Program-made: the position numbers and the translations under genes | The notes under the pieces: model-generated | Seen by the model: only the letters and a program-made list of their open reading frames with translations | Told to the model about the DNA's origin: nothing | Databases searched by the model: none | In this document: positions 18,747 to 27,565 of the stretch, one piece after another | Position numbering within the stretch: the stretch's first letter is position 1 | Layout of the letters: each line of letters opens with the position of its first letter | DNA from: Terribacillus halophilus | GTDB lineage: Bacteria > Bacillota > Bacilli > Bacillales > Amphibacillaceae | Assembly (NCBI RefSeq): GCF_900101385.1 | Contig: NZ_FMZB01000011.1 | Span: forward strand, 49,812 to 113,811 | DNA: 64,000 bases | Reading direction: 5' to 3'

Positions 18747-19421
18747 TTGCTGAAAATCGGTAGTACTTTGTTATTAGAAAAGACAGATGTTTCAAATAGT
18801 GAAAAATATCTACGATATCGGACTAAAGTAATAGAGTTGGCGGACGATGCGATTTATATCGACTACCCGATAAATGAAGAAACAAAAAGGACAGACATTT
18901 TTCCGGTCGGAACGGTTTTCAAGGCCTTATATGTAACAGAAGAAGACAACGCCTATACATTTGTGACAACATTAAAAGGCAGGGAAATGCTGAAAGTTCC
19001 TGCTTTGATGCTATCCATACCCAAAGAAGGTGAAATCCGGAAAATACAGCGTCGTCAGTATGTGCGGATTTCCGCATGCACGGATGTGGCACTTTATAGT
19101 GAGGAAAGAGAGATCAACCCTGTCTCATCCATTACGCTTGATATCAGCGGGGGCGGGTTATCCATGCTGCTGCCGGAAAACCATGGGTTCCAGGAAAAGA
19201 TGAAGGTAAAGTTGTATCTTGCCTATACCTTGCAAAAAGACGGACCAAATTTTTTGACCGCACCCGGACACATTGTCCGCATCGCCCGCAATGATAAATC
19301 AGGCAAAATCCTGGCCAGTATTCAGTTTGACAATATCCAGGAACGGGACAGACAAGCAATTATTCGTTTTTGCTTCGAGCGTCAGCGGGAACAGCGAAAA
19401 AAAGGACTGCAGATGATGTAG
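18747..19421 (+). CDS. ypfA: PilZ-domain flagellar brake protein (YpfA/MotI type)
   Basis: A 224-residue protein made of a YcgR-like N-terminal domain and a C-terminal PilZ domain. The c-di-GMP binding motif is split as usual: RRQYVR (RxxxR type, near residue 98) and DISGGGLS (D/NxSxxG). In B. subtilis YpfA binds c-di-GMP and disengages the flagellar stator. The start is TTG 18747, six bases after AGGAG; the frame is open further upstream but only through the ypeB terminator. Length is near the 217 residues of B. subtilis YpfA. Confidence 0.9.
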   Translation: MLKIGSTLLLEKTDVSNSEKYLRYRTKVIELADDAIYIDYPINEETKRTDIFPVGTVFKALYVTEEDNAYTFVTTLKGREMLKVPALMLSIPKEGEIRKIQRRQYVRISACTDVALYSEEREINPVSSITLDISGGGLSMLLPENHGFQEKMKVKLYLAYTLQKDGPNFLTAPGHIVRIARNDKSGKILASIQFDNIQERDRQAIIRFCFERQREQRKKGLQMM

Positions 19422-19505
19422 ACTTCAAATAGACCAAGCCGCTATCCTATGTTATGCTTTATTAGGTTTTATTTCCGATTACGATGAGAAAAAGGATTGA
19501 ATTGA

Positions 19506-20186
19506 ATGAAGTCGAAAAATATCGCTATCGCAATTGATGGACCTGCTGCTGCAGGCAAGAGTACCGTATCCAAGTTGGTTGCTAAGAAATTACAATTCGT
19601 CTATGTGGATACTGGTGCTATGTATCGGGCGCTTACGCTGACAGCACTCGAAGCAGGAGCCGATTTGGAATCAGAAGAAGCGTTGCTAACCTTGCTGCAA
19701 GGGATAGATATCGTCCTAATGCAGCATGAAGACGGTCAAAAAGTGCTTGTGAACCACAATGACGTGACCGAAGCAATTCGTACGAATGAAGTGACGAATA
19801 ATGTATCCGTCGTTGCCAAACATCCGCTGGTACGAAAAGAAATGGTGAGACGCCAGCAGAATCTTGCAGCTGATAATGGCATTGTCATGGATGGCCGTGA
19901 CATCGGAACCCGGGTCCTTCCGGATGCCGACGTAAAGATTTTCATGATCGCTTCTGTCGAAGAACGTGCAGAGCGTCGTTATAAAGAAAATATCGCCAAA
20001 GGGTTCGAGGCGGACTTGGCGCAGTTGAAAGAAGAAATACGCCTCCGGGACAAGCTCGATTCCGAAAGGGAAGCATCTCCACTTGTAAAAGCGGAAGATG
20101 CTGTTGAAATCGATACAACTTCCCTTTCAATCGAAGGTGTTGTCGAGAAGATTCTTGATGCTGTTTACGACGTTATCGGGAGATAA
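19506..20186 (+). CDS. cmk: Cytidylate kinase
   Basis: A 226-residue nucleoside monophosphate kinase. The P-loop [15 protein letters not shown] is at residues ~10-24, the CMP-binding [10 protein letters not shown] follows, and [19 protein letters not shown] is the conserved central motif. It phosphorylates CMP and dCMP. It starts a likely operon with plsC (12-base gap) and is followed by ypfD, close to the B. subtilis order. ATG 19506 is preceded by AAAAGGATTGAATTG. Confidence 0.96.
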   Translation: MKSKNIAIAIDGPAAAGKSTVSKLVAKKLQFVYVDTGAMYRALTLTALEAGADLESEEALLTLLQGIDIVLMQHEDGQKVLVNHNDVTEAIRTNEVTNNVSVVAKHPLVRKEMVRRQQNLAADNGIVMDGRDIGTRVLPDADVKIFMIASVEERAERRYKENIAKGFEADLAQLKEEIRLRDKLDSEREASPLVKAEDAVEIDTTSLSIEGVVEKILDAVYDVIGR

Positions 20187-20198
20187 GGAGAGGGAATC

Positions 20199-20783
20199 AT
20201 GTCATTATATACCGTTGGTAAGGTGATTGTAAGTGCCGTCCTCTATCCGATTTTCCGTATTAAAGTATATGGAAAAGAACATGTTCCAAAGGAAGGTCCG
20301 GTTTTAGTCTGTTCCAATCATATCTCCAATTTCGACCCGCCTATATTGGGTATTACTTGTCCGCGGGACATCGCTTTCATGGGCAAAAGTGAGCTTTTTA
20401 AATTCAAGCCGCTCGGTTTTTTAATGAAGCATTTAAATGTCTTTCCGGTCAAACGCGGCATGCAGGATCGGAGTGCGATCCGTGTGGGCTTGGATATCCT
20501 TGCAGAAGGCAAGACAATGGGACTATTCCCAGAGGGGACCAGGAGCAAAGATGGCAAGCTCGGTAAGCCGCTTCCTGGAATAGGATTCTTTGCGATGCGT
20601 TCAGAAGCGAAGGTGGTGCCTTGTGCGATTATCGGCTCCTATAAAGGGGTAAAGGCATTGAAAGTAATCTATGGACCGCCGATCGATATGGAAGAGCTGA
20701 GAGCGAGGAAAGCACCAGCTAAAGAAGTGTCGCAGGTGATCATGGATGAAATCCAACTTCTGATAAACAAGCATGTCGGATAG
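20199..20783 (+). CDS. plsC: 1-acyl-sn-glycerol-3-phosphate acyltransferase
   Basis: A 194-residue PlsC-family acyltransferase. The catalytic motif is present as CSNHISNFDPP (NHxxxxD), and the glycerol-phosphate-binding motif as FPEGTRSKDG. It makes phosphatidic acid from lysophosphatidic acid at the membrane surface. Located 12 bases behind cmk, it belongs to the same transcript. In B. subtilis the plsC gene is elsewhere, but cmk-plsC pairs are common in other Bacillaceae. Confidence 0.92.
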   Translation: MSLYTVGKVIVSAVLYPIFRIKVYGKEHVPKEGPVLVCSNHISNFDPPILGITCPRDIAFMGKSELFKFKPLGFLMKHLNVFPVKRGMQDRSAIRVGLDILAEGKTMGLFPEGTRSKDGKLGKPLPGIGFFAMRSEAKVVPCAIIGSYKGVKALKVIYGPPIDMEELRARKAPAKEVSQVIMDEIQLLINKHVG

Positions 20784-20795
20784 ATGCCCTATCAC

Positions 20796-20830
20796 TTGAC
20801 AAATATCTTCAAATGTTAGAAGTTAGAAAA
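20796..20830 (+). promoter_or_regulatory. Possible promoter for ypfD
   Basis: A perfect -35 TTGACA lies at 20796-20801, but the best -10 (TTAGAA at two nearby positions) is spaced 14 or 20 bases away, which is unusual. The assignment is weak. Confidence 0.3.
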
Positions 20831-20891
20831 AAGGACATTTCTATGTTTTTTTACTTATGTTTTGTCTTGTAAACTGAAGGAGGTCTCTTTG

Positions 20892-22037
20892 ATGGATGAA
20901 ATGAATGAGCAAGCTACTGATTTCAAGGAATTGTCTGTAGGTGATACTGTAACCGGTAAAGTGGTGAAAGTAGAAGATAAACAAGCTTTGGTAGACATCG
21001 GCTACAAAGTGGAAGGTATCCTGCCAATCAGTGAATTATCCAGTCTTCATGTAGAGCGTGCTGCCGATGCAGTGAGCGAAGGTGAAGAGTTGACACTAAA
21101 AGTGAAAAAAGTGGATGACGAAGAAGTCGTCCTTTCCAAGCGCGCTGTTACCGCTGAACTTGCTTGGGAAGACCTAGAAGCGAAATTCGAATCCGGAGAA
21201 GTATTCGAAGCAGAAGTCAAGGAAGTCGTCAAAGGCGGTCTTGTCGTTGATGTGGGTCTGCGCGGATTTATTCCAGCTTCACTTGTGGAAACATATTTTG
21301 TCGAAGAGTTCGAAGATTACAAAGGCAAACCGCTTACGCTGAAAGTGGTCGAGCTGGATCGCGAACAAAACCGTGTTATCCTTTCGCATCGTGCAGTAGC
21401 GGAAGAAGAAGAAGCTTCCAAGAAACAGGATGTACTGGACAGCCTGGAAGCAGGTCAAGTGATTGACGGTACAGTACAGCGTTTGACTGATTTCGGTGTC
21501 TTCGTCAGCATCGGCGGCGGAATCGACGGTCTCGTACACATTTCCCAACTTTCCCACGAACATGTGGAAAAGGCATCGGATGTGGTGACAGAAGGCCAGG
21601 AAATCAAAGTCAAAGTGCTTAGTGTCGACAAAGACAGCGAGCGCATCAGCCTATCCCTGAAAGAGACACTCCCTGGACCATGGGAAAACATCAGTGACCG
21701 CGCACAAGCAGGGGACGTTCTTGAGGGTGAAGTGAAACGTCTGGTAAGTTTCGGCGCATTTGTCGAAGTATTCCCTGGCGTCGAAGGTCTTGTCCACATT
21801 TCCCAAATCGCCAACCGTCACATCGGTACGCCGCAGGAAGTATTGGAGCCAGGACAAAAGGTACAAGTGAAAGTACTTGATGTGAACGAGTCTGAAAAAC
21901 GAATGAGTCTGAGCATCAAGGAATTGGAACAAGATGAAAATAATGCTGTCATCAAGGAATACGAAAAAGAAGAGGAGCATTCCGGCTTCCAGCTTGGAGA
22001 TATCCTCGGTGACAAATTGAACAAGTATAAGCAGTAA
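20892..22037 (+). CDS. ypfD: Ribosomal protein S1 homologue (YpfD)
   Basis: A 381-residue protein of four S1 RNA-binding domains (about residues 12-80, 98-165, 185-255 and 270-340), each with a GxVxxxxxxGxxVxxGxxxGxxxxS-type pattern. E. coli S1 has six domains; four is the Firmicute form, and B. subtilis YpfD has 382 residues. Its exact role in Firmicutes is not settled. ATG 20892 follows AAGGAGG, an ideal site, so the ten extra upstream codons are not used. Confidence 0.94.
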   Translation: MDEMNEQATDFKELSVGDTVTGKVVKVEDKQALVDIGYKVEGILPISELSSLHVERAADAVSEGEELTLKVKKVDDEEVVLSKRAVTAELAWEDLEAKFESGEVFEAEVKEVVKGGLVVDVGLRGFIPASLVETYFVEEFEDYKGKPLTLKVVELDREQNRVILSHRAVAEEEEASKKQDVLDSLEAGQVIDGTVQRLTDFGVFVSIGGGIDGLVHISQLSHEHVEKASDVVTEGQEIKVKVLSVDKDSERISLSLKETLPGPWENISDRAQAGDVLEGEVKRLVSFGAFVEVFPGVEGLVHISQIANRHIGTPQEVLEPGQKVQVKVLDVNESEKRMSLSIKELEQDENNAVIKEYEKEEEHSGFQLGDILGDKLNKYKQ

Positions 22038-22040
22038 GAA

Positions 22041-22081
22041 AAAAGACCAAGATTGCCTCGGGGCATCCTTGGTCTTTTTTT
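22041..22081 (+). terminator. Intrinsic terminator after ypfD
   Basis: The stem AAAAGACCAAG (22041-22051) pairs with CTTGGTCTTTT (22068-22078), topped by an inner TGCC/GGCA stem with a TCGG loop. The U-tract continues to 22081. Confidence 0.95.
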
Positions 22082-22141
22082 GCCCCCGACGTATAGTTTT
22101 CCTCCTCTCTTGTCATAATGCTGATAAAAGGAGGAGAAAAG

Positions 22142-22729
22142 ATGGAGGGGTTTTACTTTTTTTGGGCAACATGGATCAGCTGGGTCCTGGTGACTTTCTT
22201 TATGAGACATTCATTGGCAAGGACATTATTTGGATTTGCTATACTACTTACAATATCATTATCCGGTTTTTCCTTTGATTTTGCTGGTCACCGAATTTTT
22301 GCAACCGTTTTTCTGCTTGCTGTTATCGGTTACTTATTTATATTTGCCAGTAAACGAGTGGGCCGTGGCACCTTTGGAAGTATTTGTCTGGGGATTGGTT
22401 ATACTGGCATGTTGCTTTGGGAACTGACAAATCCTATCGCACTGCCGATTCCACGTACTCTTATATTTTCACTGATTTTATTTGCACTTGTCTTTTACCT
22501 GACTAGGGATTTTTACTTGCAGCTTGGTATCATTTGCTTAGGATTTGCCATGGGGGAAGTGATGTATCTACTTTTATTGGATATCTATGGACTTCATCAG
22601 GAAGCAGGCGGTTTTAAAGCATTGGATGTATTGGGTACCGTTTTGTTATTGTTGATAGTTGCTAAACTTGCCGGTGAGCTGAGAAAATATCTGCGGAATA
22701 GATCGAAATGGACTGCCAAACGTACATGA
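22142..22729 (+). CDS. yphA: YphA-like membrane protein
   Basis: A 195-residue polytopic protein with about six hydrophobic segments (EGFYFFWATWISWVLVTFFM at the start). The start at ATG 22142 follows AAAGGAGGAGAAAAG. It holds the same place between ypfD and der as yphA does in B. subtilis, and the length matches (~199). No function is known for the family. The TTG/ATG codons farther upstream in frame lack spacing to the ribosome site. Confidence 0.8.
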   Translation: MEGFYFFWATWISWVLVTFFMRHSLARTLFGFAILLTISLSGFSFDFAGHRIFATVFLLAVIGYLFIFASKRVGRGTFGSICLGIGYTGMLLWELTNPIALPIPRTLIFSLILFALVFYLTRDFYLQLGIICLGFAMGEVMYLLLLDIYGLHQEAGGFKALDVLGTVLLLLIVAKLAGELRKYLRNRSKWTAKRT

Positions 22730-22741
22730 TGTCGAAATATA

Positions 22742-22770
22742 TTGTTTCCCTATGGCGCTTTTGCTAGAAT
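22742..22770 (+). promoter_or_regulatory. Sigma-A promoter for der-gpsA
   Basis: TTGTTT (22742-22747), a 17-base spacer, and TAGAAT (22765-22770) with an extended TGC before it. It lies 65 bases ahead of the der ATG. Confidence 0.75.
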
Positions 22771-22834
22771 GAAACAGTTAGGTTGCAACAGAAGGACCAG
22801 CACATAAAGGAAAGTAGGAAAGGATGTTCCTTTC

Positions 22835-24145
22835 ATGAGGAAATCAGTAGTTGCCATTGTAGGCAGACCAAACGTAGGAAAATCAACCATATTCAACCGT
22901 CTTGCCGGGGAAAGGATCTCGATTGTCGAAGATACACCTGGTGTGACACGTGACAGAATCTATACGGAAGCAGAGTGGCTGAACCAGCCATTTAACATAA
23001 TCGACACCGGCGGTATTGAAATTGGAGATGCACCATTTCTAGTGGAAATCCGTGAACAGGCAGAACTTGCCATTGCAGAAGCAGATGTCATCATCTTTAT
23101 GGTGAATGGACGCGAGGGGATAACGGGAGCGGATGAAGAAGTAGCGAAGATTTTATTCCGTTCCAATAAGCCGGTTGTGCTGGCTGTCAATAAAGTCGAT
23201 AACCCGCAGATGCGGGATCAGATTTATGAGTTTTACAGCCTCGGCTTTGGAGAGCCATTCCCGATTTCTGGTACACATGGTTTAGGTCTGGGTGATTTGC
23301 TTGACGCAACTGTCCAGCATTTCCCTGAACGTGCGGAGATGCAGGAAGATGAAGAGACGATCCATTTCAGTTTGATCGGCAGGCCGAATGTCGGTAAATC
23401 ATCCCTGGTGAATGCACTGCTCAATCAAGAGCGTGTCATCGTAAGTGATGTTGCAGGGACGACTCGTGATGCAGTCGATTCAACATTTACCAGAGAAGGA
23501 CAGGATTTCGTCATTATCGACACTGCCGGTATGCGCAAACGCGGAAAAGTATATGAGACGACAGAGAAATACAGCATCCTCCGTGCTTTGAAAGCGATTG
23601 AACGCTCCGATGTCGTCCTTGTTCTAATCAATGCAGAAGAAGGTATTATCGAGCAAGATAAGAAAATTGCCGGATATGCACATGATGCGGGTAAGGCAAT
23701 TGTAATTGTGGTTAATAAATGGGATACCGTTGAATCAGATGAGAAAAAAATGAAAGAGTTCGAAGATGAAATCCGGGCGCACTTCCTTTACCTGGATTAT
23801 GCTCCGATCGTCTTCTTGTCCGCCAAGACGAAAAAACGGATTCATACACTAATGCCAGCGATCCTGACGGCGAGTGAGAACCATGCCAAACGCATTCAAA
23901 CGAATGTGTTGAATGATGTGATCATGGATGCCTTGGCGATGAACCCGGCTCCGACATATAAGGGTCAGCGTTTGAAAGTGCTTTATGCCACCCAAGTGGC
24001 GGTCAAGCCGCCAGCTTTTGCAGTATTCGTCAATGATCCGGAATTGATGCACTTTTCTTATGTCCGTTTTTTGGAGAATCGCATCAGGGAGGCATTCGGA
24101 TTCACTGGTACACCAATCAAGATTTTCCCAAGAAGAAGATCCTAA
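22835..24145 (+). CDS. der: Ribosome biogenesis GTPase Der (EngA)
   Basis: A 436-residue protein, the exact length of B. subtilis EngA. Two tandem GTPase domains are visible: the first P-loop [14 protein letters not shown] near residue 9 and DTGG, the second [15 protein letters not shown] near residue 181 with DTAGM and NKWD. The C-terminal KH-like domain ends RRRS. Der is needed for 50S subunit maturation. It is followed 21 bases later by gpsA, as in other Bacilli. Confidence 0.97.
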   Translation: MRKSVVAIVGRPNVGKSTIFNRLAGERISIVEDTPGVTRDRIYTEAEWLNQPFNIIDTGGIEIGDAPFLVEIREQAELAIAEADVIIFMVNGREGITGADEEVAKILFRSNKPVVLAVNKVDNPQMRDQIYEFYSLGFGEPFPISGTHGLGLGDLLDATVQHFPERAEMQEDEETIHFSLIGRPNVGKSSLVNALLNQERVIVSDVAGTTRDAVDSTFTREGQDFVIIDTAGMRKRGKVYETTEKYSILRALKAIERSDVVLVLINAEEGIIEQDKKIAGYAHDAGKAIVIVVNKWDTVESDEKKMKEFEDEIRAHFLYLDYAPIVFLSAKTKKRIHTLMPAILTASENHAKRIQTNVLNDVIMDALAMNPAPTYKGQRLKVLYATQVAVKPPAFAVFVNDPELMHFSYVRFLENRIREAFGFTGTPIKIFPRRRS

Positions 24146-24166
24146 ACAGGGACGAGGAGGATTTAT

Positions 24167-25204
24167 ATGACACAACGAATAGCAGCAGTACTCGGTGCCG
24201 GCAGTTGGGGAACCGCCCTTGCCATGGTTTTGGCGGATAATGGGCATGAGGTCAGGCTTTGGTCGCATAATCCAGAACAGGTCGCAGCAATCAATGGAGA
24301 ACGGCTGAACGAGAAATACCTGCCTGGAGTGATTCTTCCTGCGTCCATTACCGCATATAGAGACTTAGAAGACGCTGTACGCGATGCGGATGCTGTCATA
24401 CTCGTCGTCCCAGCAAAAGCTACTCGTGAGGTGGCGTCAAAGCTGTCATCGTATCTGCCAGCGGACGCTGTCATCGCGCATGCTACGAAGGGAATCGAGC
24501 CAAAAACAAGCAAGCGGGTTTCCGAGATGATCGAAGAAGAACTAAAAGCTGTCGATCATCGTCCTGTCGTTGTTCTATCTGGTCCAAGCCATGCCGAAGA
24601 AGTGGCGAAAAGGCAGCCGACAACGTTGAGTGCTTCCTCTGTCGCAATGGAAGAAGCAAAGAAAATCCAAGAGCTGTTCATGAATGAGAATTTCCGTGTA
24701 TACACGATCACGGATATGGTCGGTGTGGAACTTGGCGGGTCGTTAAAAAATATCATTGCGCTTGGAGCAGGTATTTCTGATGGTCTTGGATACGGAGATA
24801 ATGCCAAAGCGGCCTTGATAACAAGGGGGCTCGCAGAGATTGCCCGGCTTGGTACGAAGCTCGGGGCGAATCCACTGACATTCATCGGTTTATCCGGCAT
24901 GGGAGATCTTATTGTGACATGCACAAGTGTACATAGCCGGAATTGGCGTACTGGCAATATGCTCGGTAAAGGCATGAGTTTGGAGGAAGCACTTGCCCAA
25001 ATGGGGATGGCTGTCGAGGGTGTCCGGACGACAGAGGCCGTGGCGGAGCTTGCTGACAAAGCTGGTGTCGATATGCCGATTACAAAGGGTATCAATCAAA
25101 TCCTCTTTCATGGCGCCAAAGCAAAGGACATCGTCGATCAGCTGATGACACGTCTGCCGAAGCATGAAATGGATGATCTTCAAGATGTACTAAATGCCCG
25201 CTAA
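24167..25204 (+). CDS. gpsA: Glycerol-3-phosphate dehydrogenase [NAD(P)+]
   Basis: A 345-residue enzyme. The N-terminal dinucleotide-binding motif is LGAGSWGTALAMVLA, and the catalytic-lysine region GGSLKNIIALGAGISDGL follows. It reduces dihydroxyacetone phosphate to sn-glycerol-3-phosphate for phospholipids, supplying the substrate that PlsC later uses. Start at ATG 24167 after GAGGAGG. No terminator is evident before the next gene. Confidence 0.96.
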   Translation: MTQRIAAVLGAGSWGTALAMVLADNGHEVRLWSHNPEQVAAINGERLNEKYLPGVILPASITAYRDLEDAVRDADAVILVVPAKATREVASKLSSYLPADAVIAHATKGIEPKTSKRVSEMIEEELKAVDHRPVVVLSGPSHAEEVAKRQPTTLSASSVAMEEAKKIQELFMNENFRVYTITDMVGVELGGSLKNIIALGAGISDGLGYGDNAKAALITRGLAEIARLGTKLGANPLTFIGLSGMGDLIVTCTSVHSRNWRTGNMLGKGMSLEEALAQMGMAVEGVRTTEAVAELADKAGVDMPITKGINQILFHGAKAKDIVDQLMTRLPKHEMDDLQDVLNAR

Positions 25205-25230
25205 CGTTTTTTCACTCCTTGCATATACTG
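25204..25230 (+). promoter_or_regulatory. Candidate sigma-K promoter inside the spoVIF leader hairpin
   Basis: AC at 25204-25205, a 16-base spacer, and CATATACTG at 25222-25230 fit the sigma-K pattern AC-N16-CATAnnnTA with one mismatch in the last pair. Late mother-cell expression is the expected timing for the gene. A start site near 25237 would fall within the hairpin loop. Confidence 0.4.
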
Positions 25231-25253
25231 TTTCGTAGCTAATCTGCAAGGAG
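25215..25253 (+). repeat. Inverted repeat covering the spoVIF ribosome site
   Basis: CTCCTTGCA (25215-25223) is the perfect complement of TGCAAGGAG (25245-25253), nine pairs with a 21-base loop. The 3' arm contains the AAGGAG ribosome site of the next gene. In a transcript running on from gpsA the site would be paired. A transcript beginning inside the loop would escape this. Confidence 0.7.
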
Positions 25254-25261
25254 GAATGAAT

Positions 25262-25522
25262 GTGGCAGACTTTCAGAAAAACCTGATTGACCAGATTCAG
25301 AAAAAATCGAATGTGAAGGCTGATGATATCTACAAGGTAGCCAACTCCGTAAAAAGTGCGAACTTCCAAGATGAGGCAACGGTGCGCGGTTTGGTGAAGC
25401 AATTGGCTGCGATGGCAGGCAAGCCTCTTTCACAAGAGAAAGAAGATAAAATCGTCAAAGCGATCATCGGCAACAACATGCCAGCCGATATGAACACATT
25501 GAGCAAATTATTCAAAAACTAA
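25262..25522 (+). CDS. Stage VI sporulation protein F-like protein
   Basis: An 86-residue soluble protein with the pattern of the SpoVIF family: an N-terminal segment ADFQKNLIDQIQKKSNVKADDI, a middle VRGLVKQLAAMAGKPLSQEKEDKIVKAI, and NNMPADMNTLSKLF at the end. In B. subtilis SpoVIF is needed for spore-coat assembly through GerE. GTG 25262 is preferred because it lies seven bases after AAGGAGG; the ATG at 25256 is only one base away. The position between gpsA and spoIVA is conserved for a small gene in Bacillaceae. Confidence 0.8.
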   Translation: MADFQKNLIDQIQKKSNVKADDIYKVANSVKSANFQDEATVRGLVKQLAAMAGKPLSQEKEDKIVKAIIGNNMPADMNTLSKLFKN

Positions 25523-25628
25523 CAGCGGCAATTGGGCAGAACAACTTACCATCCCTTGCCCTTTACGCATAAACTAACTCGCACCAGCATATTTTTCTAG
25601 GTTGCCTTGGGTATATTTAGTCTATTTC

Positions 25629-25657
25629 AAGAAGAAGCTTCTGCTTCTTCTTTTTTT
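25629..25657 (+). terminator. Intrinsic terminator after spoVIF
   Basis: A 10-bp stem (25629-25638 with 25643-25652; AAGAAGAAGC/GCTTCTTCTT) closes a four-base loop (TTCT) and runs into a row of T's. The rest of the 338-base gap before spoIVA holds the sigma-E promoter and nothing else that I can identify. Confidence 0.88.
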
Positions 25658-25773
25658 ATTGGTATGAACCCCTGGGCTTGCGCATAGATTATCGGCAGAG
25701 GGCAATATGCTGTTCGTCCTTTCCTGCAGAAAATGCCCTTTGATGCCAGCAGGCAAGGAATCCATTATTTCTA

Positions 25774-25803
25774 GCATATTTGGATAGGACAACATCATAA
25801 ACT
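25774..25803 (+). promoter_or_regulatory. Sigma-E promoter of spoIVA
   Basis: GCATATT (25774-25780) matches the sigma-E -35 consensus KMATATT fully. After a 15-base spacer, CATAAACT (25796-25803) matches the -10 consensus CATACAHT at seven of eight positions. spoIVA is a known sigma-E gene in B. subtilis, and transcription would begin about 50 bases before its TTG start. Confidence 0.85.
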
Positions 25804-25860
25804 GCTAGTGTATGTAGCTAAGACTGTCCATGCATCGAAAGTAGATCGGGAGGGGATCTT

Positions 25861-27339
25861 TTGGAAAGAGTAGATATTTTTAAAGATATCTCGAAACGGA
25901 CAAATGGCGATATCTACCTTGGGGTGGTAGGGGCTGTCCGAACTGGGAAATCGACTTTTATCAAGAAGTTCATGGAGCTGGTTGTCCTGCCTAACATGGA
26001 AGATGAAGCTGAGCGGGCTCGAGCCCAGGATGAATTACCCCAAAGCGCTGCGGGTCGGACAATCATGACAACAGAACCGAAATTCGTCCCGAACAACGCC
26101 GTCTCCCTTAAGGTGGACGAAGGTCTCGAAGTTAGTGTCCGGGTTGTCGACTGTGTAGGATATACAGTGGAAAGTGCGAAAGGTTTCGAGGATGAAAATG
26201 GACCACGTATGATCAATACGCCTTGGTATGAAGAGCCTATTCCTTTCCATGATGCGGCAGAGATCGGGACTCGCAAGGTCATACAGGAACATAGCACCAT
26301 TGGTGTCGTCGTGACAACGGATGGCTCGATTGGTGAGATTCCCCGCAGTGACTATGTGGAACCGGAAGAGCGTGTCGTATCTGAGCTGAAGGAAGTCGGC
26401 AAACCATTCATCATGGTCATCAACTCTGTCACACCGCATAATCAAAACACAGAGCTGCTCCGCCAGGAACTGAGTGAGAAATATGACATCCCGGTGATTG
26501 CGATGAGCGTGGAAAGCATGACAGAGCATGATGTGTATAACGTGCTACGCGAGTCTTTGTATGAGTTCCCGGTTTTGGAAGTGAATGTCAATCTGCCAAG
26601 CTGGGTCATGGTACTTAATGAAGATCATTGGCTTCGTTCCAATTATCAAGCGGCCATCCAGGAAACGGTAAAGGATATCAAGCGCCTCCGTGATGTGGAT
26701 CGTGTGGTAGGATACTTTGATGAATATGATTATATCGAAAGAGCCAATTTGGCAGGAATGGAGCTTGGTGAGGGGATTGCCGAAATTGATTTACATGCTC
26801 CGGATGCTTTGTACGATCAGGTACTAAAGGAAATCGTCGGCGAAGAAATCCGCGGTAAGGATCATCTGCTGCAGCTTATGCAGGATTTCTCACATGCCAA
26901 ACGGGAATACGATCAAGTGTCTGATGCACTGCATATGGTCAAACAGACAGGTTATGGTATCGCTGCACCGAGTTTGCAGGACATGGCTTTGGATGAACCA
27001 GAAATCATCAGACAAGGCTCCCGTTTCGGTGTTCGGTTGAAGGCAGTGGCGCCTAGCATCCATATGATCAAAGTGGATGTCCATTCCGAATTTGCACCGA
27101 TTATCGGAACAGAGAAACAAAGTGAGGAACTGGTACGTTATCTGATGCAGGACTTCGAGGAAGATCCGCTTTCCATCTGGGATTCAGATATCTTCGGCCG
27201 TTCCCTCAATAGCATCGTACGAGAAGGAATCCAAGGAAAAATCAGTTTGATGCCAGAGAATGCCAGATACAAATTGAAGGAAACACTGGAAAGAATCATC
27301 AACGAAGGATCGGGCGGTTTGATTGCGATCATACTATGA
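25861..27339 (+). CDS. spoIVA: Spore morphogenesis ATPase SpoIVA
   Basis: A 492-residue protein, identical in length to B. subtilis SpoIVA and very similar along the whole sequence. The Walker A motif VGAVRTGKSTFIKKF lies near residue 24. SpoIVA hydrolyses ATP and polymerises on the outer forespore membrane as the base of the coat; the C-terminus (SLMPENARYKLKETLERI onward) is needed for membrane anchoring with SpoVM. The start is TTG at 25861 after GGGAGGGG. Expression is expected from the sigma-E promoter just upstream. Confidence 0.97.
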   Translation: MERVDIFKDISKRTNGDIYLGVVGAVRTGKSTFIKKFMELVVLPNMEDEAERARAQDELPQSAAGRTIMTTEPKFVPNNAVSLKVDEGLEVSVRVVDCVGYTVESAKGFEDENGPRMINTPWYEEPIPFHDAAEIGTRKVIQEHSTIGVVVTTDGSIGEIPRSDYVEPEERVVSELKEVGKPFIMVINSVTPHNQNTELLRQELSEKYDIPVIAMSVESMTEHDVYNVLRESLYEFPVLEVNVNLPSWVMVLNEDHWLRSNYQAAIQETVKDIKRLRDVDRVVGYFDEYDYIERANLAGMELGEGIAEIDLHAPDALYDQVLKEIVGEEIRGKDHLLQLMQDFSHAKREYDQVSDALHMVKQTGYGIAAPSLQDMALDEPEIIRQGSRFGVRLKAVAPSIHMIKVDVHSEFAPIIGTEKQSEELVRYLMQDFEEDPLSIWDSDIFGRSLNSIVREGIQGKISLMPENARYKLKETLERIINEGSGGLIAIIL

Positions 27340-27366
27340 GCGGCAAATGAGCCGCTTTATTTTTTT
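27339..27366 (+). terminator. Intrinsic terminator after spoIVA
   Basis: A 6-bp GC-rich stem (27339-27344 AGCGGC, 27351-27356 GCCGCT) with a six-base loop is followed by TTATTTTTTT. It begins on the last base of the stop codon. Confidence 0.88.
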
Positions 27367-27449
27367 GTCAAAAATAAACTGTAATAGAGATAAATTTAAG
27401 GTTTTATGGCGTTTTGTGTTGAATTATGCTGCTAAGTCGTTTATTATAA

Positions 27450-27527
27450 GCGTTGATATCGCAACGCGAGCGGTATTGATAGGTATAAAACCTATCTTTA
27501 TGGTGAACAAATGATAGCAAATGCTAT
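27450..27527 (+). repeat. Three successive inverted repeats in the hbs promoter region
   Basis: GCGTTG/CAACGC (27450-27455 and 27462-27467), GATAGGT/ACCTATC (27478-27484 and 27490-27496) and ATAGCA/TGCTAT (27514-27519 and 27522-27527) follow one another. The middle one overlaps the -35 and spacer of the promoter candidate. All are perfect but short. Confidence 0.6.
27476..27504 (+). promoter_or_regulatory. Candidate sigma-A promoter for hbs
   Basis: TTGATA (27476-27481), a 17-base spacer, and TATGGT (27499-27504). The leader to the hbs ATG would be about 55 bases. An equal TTGATA occurs 23 bases earlier, so a second start is possible. Confidence 0.55.
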
Positions 27528-27565
27528 TGTTTTTCTGTTCAAGGTAATGTCAGGGAGGTGTAAAC

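Noticed and set aside
27323..27514. A 63-residue frame after spoIVA
   Set aside because: It crosses the spoIVA terminator and ends in the hbs promoter; there is no ribosome site.
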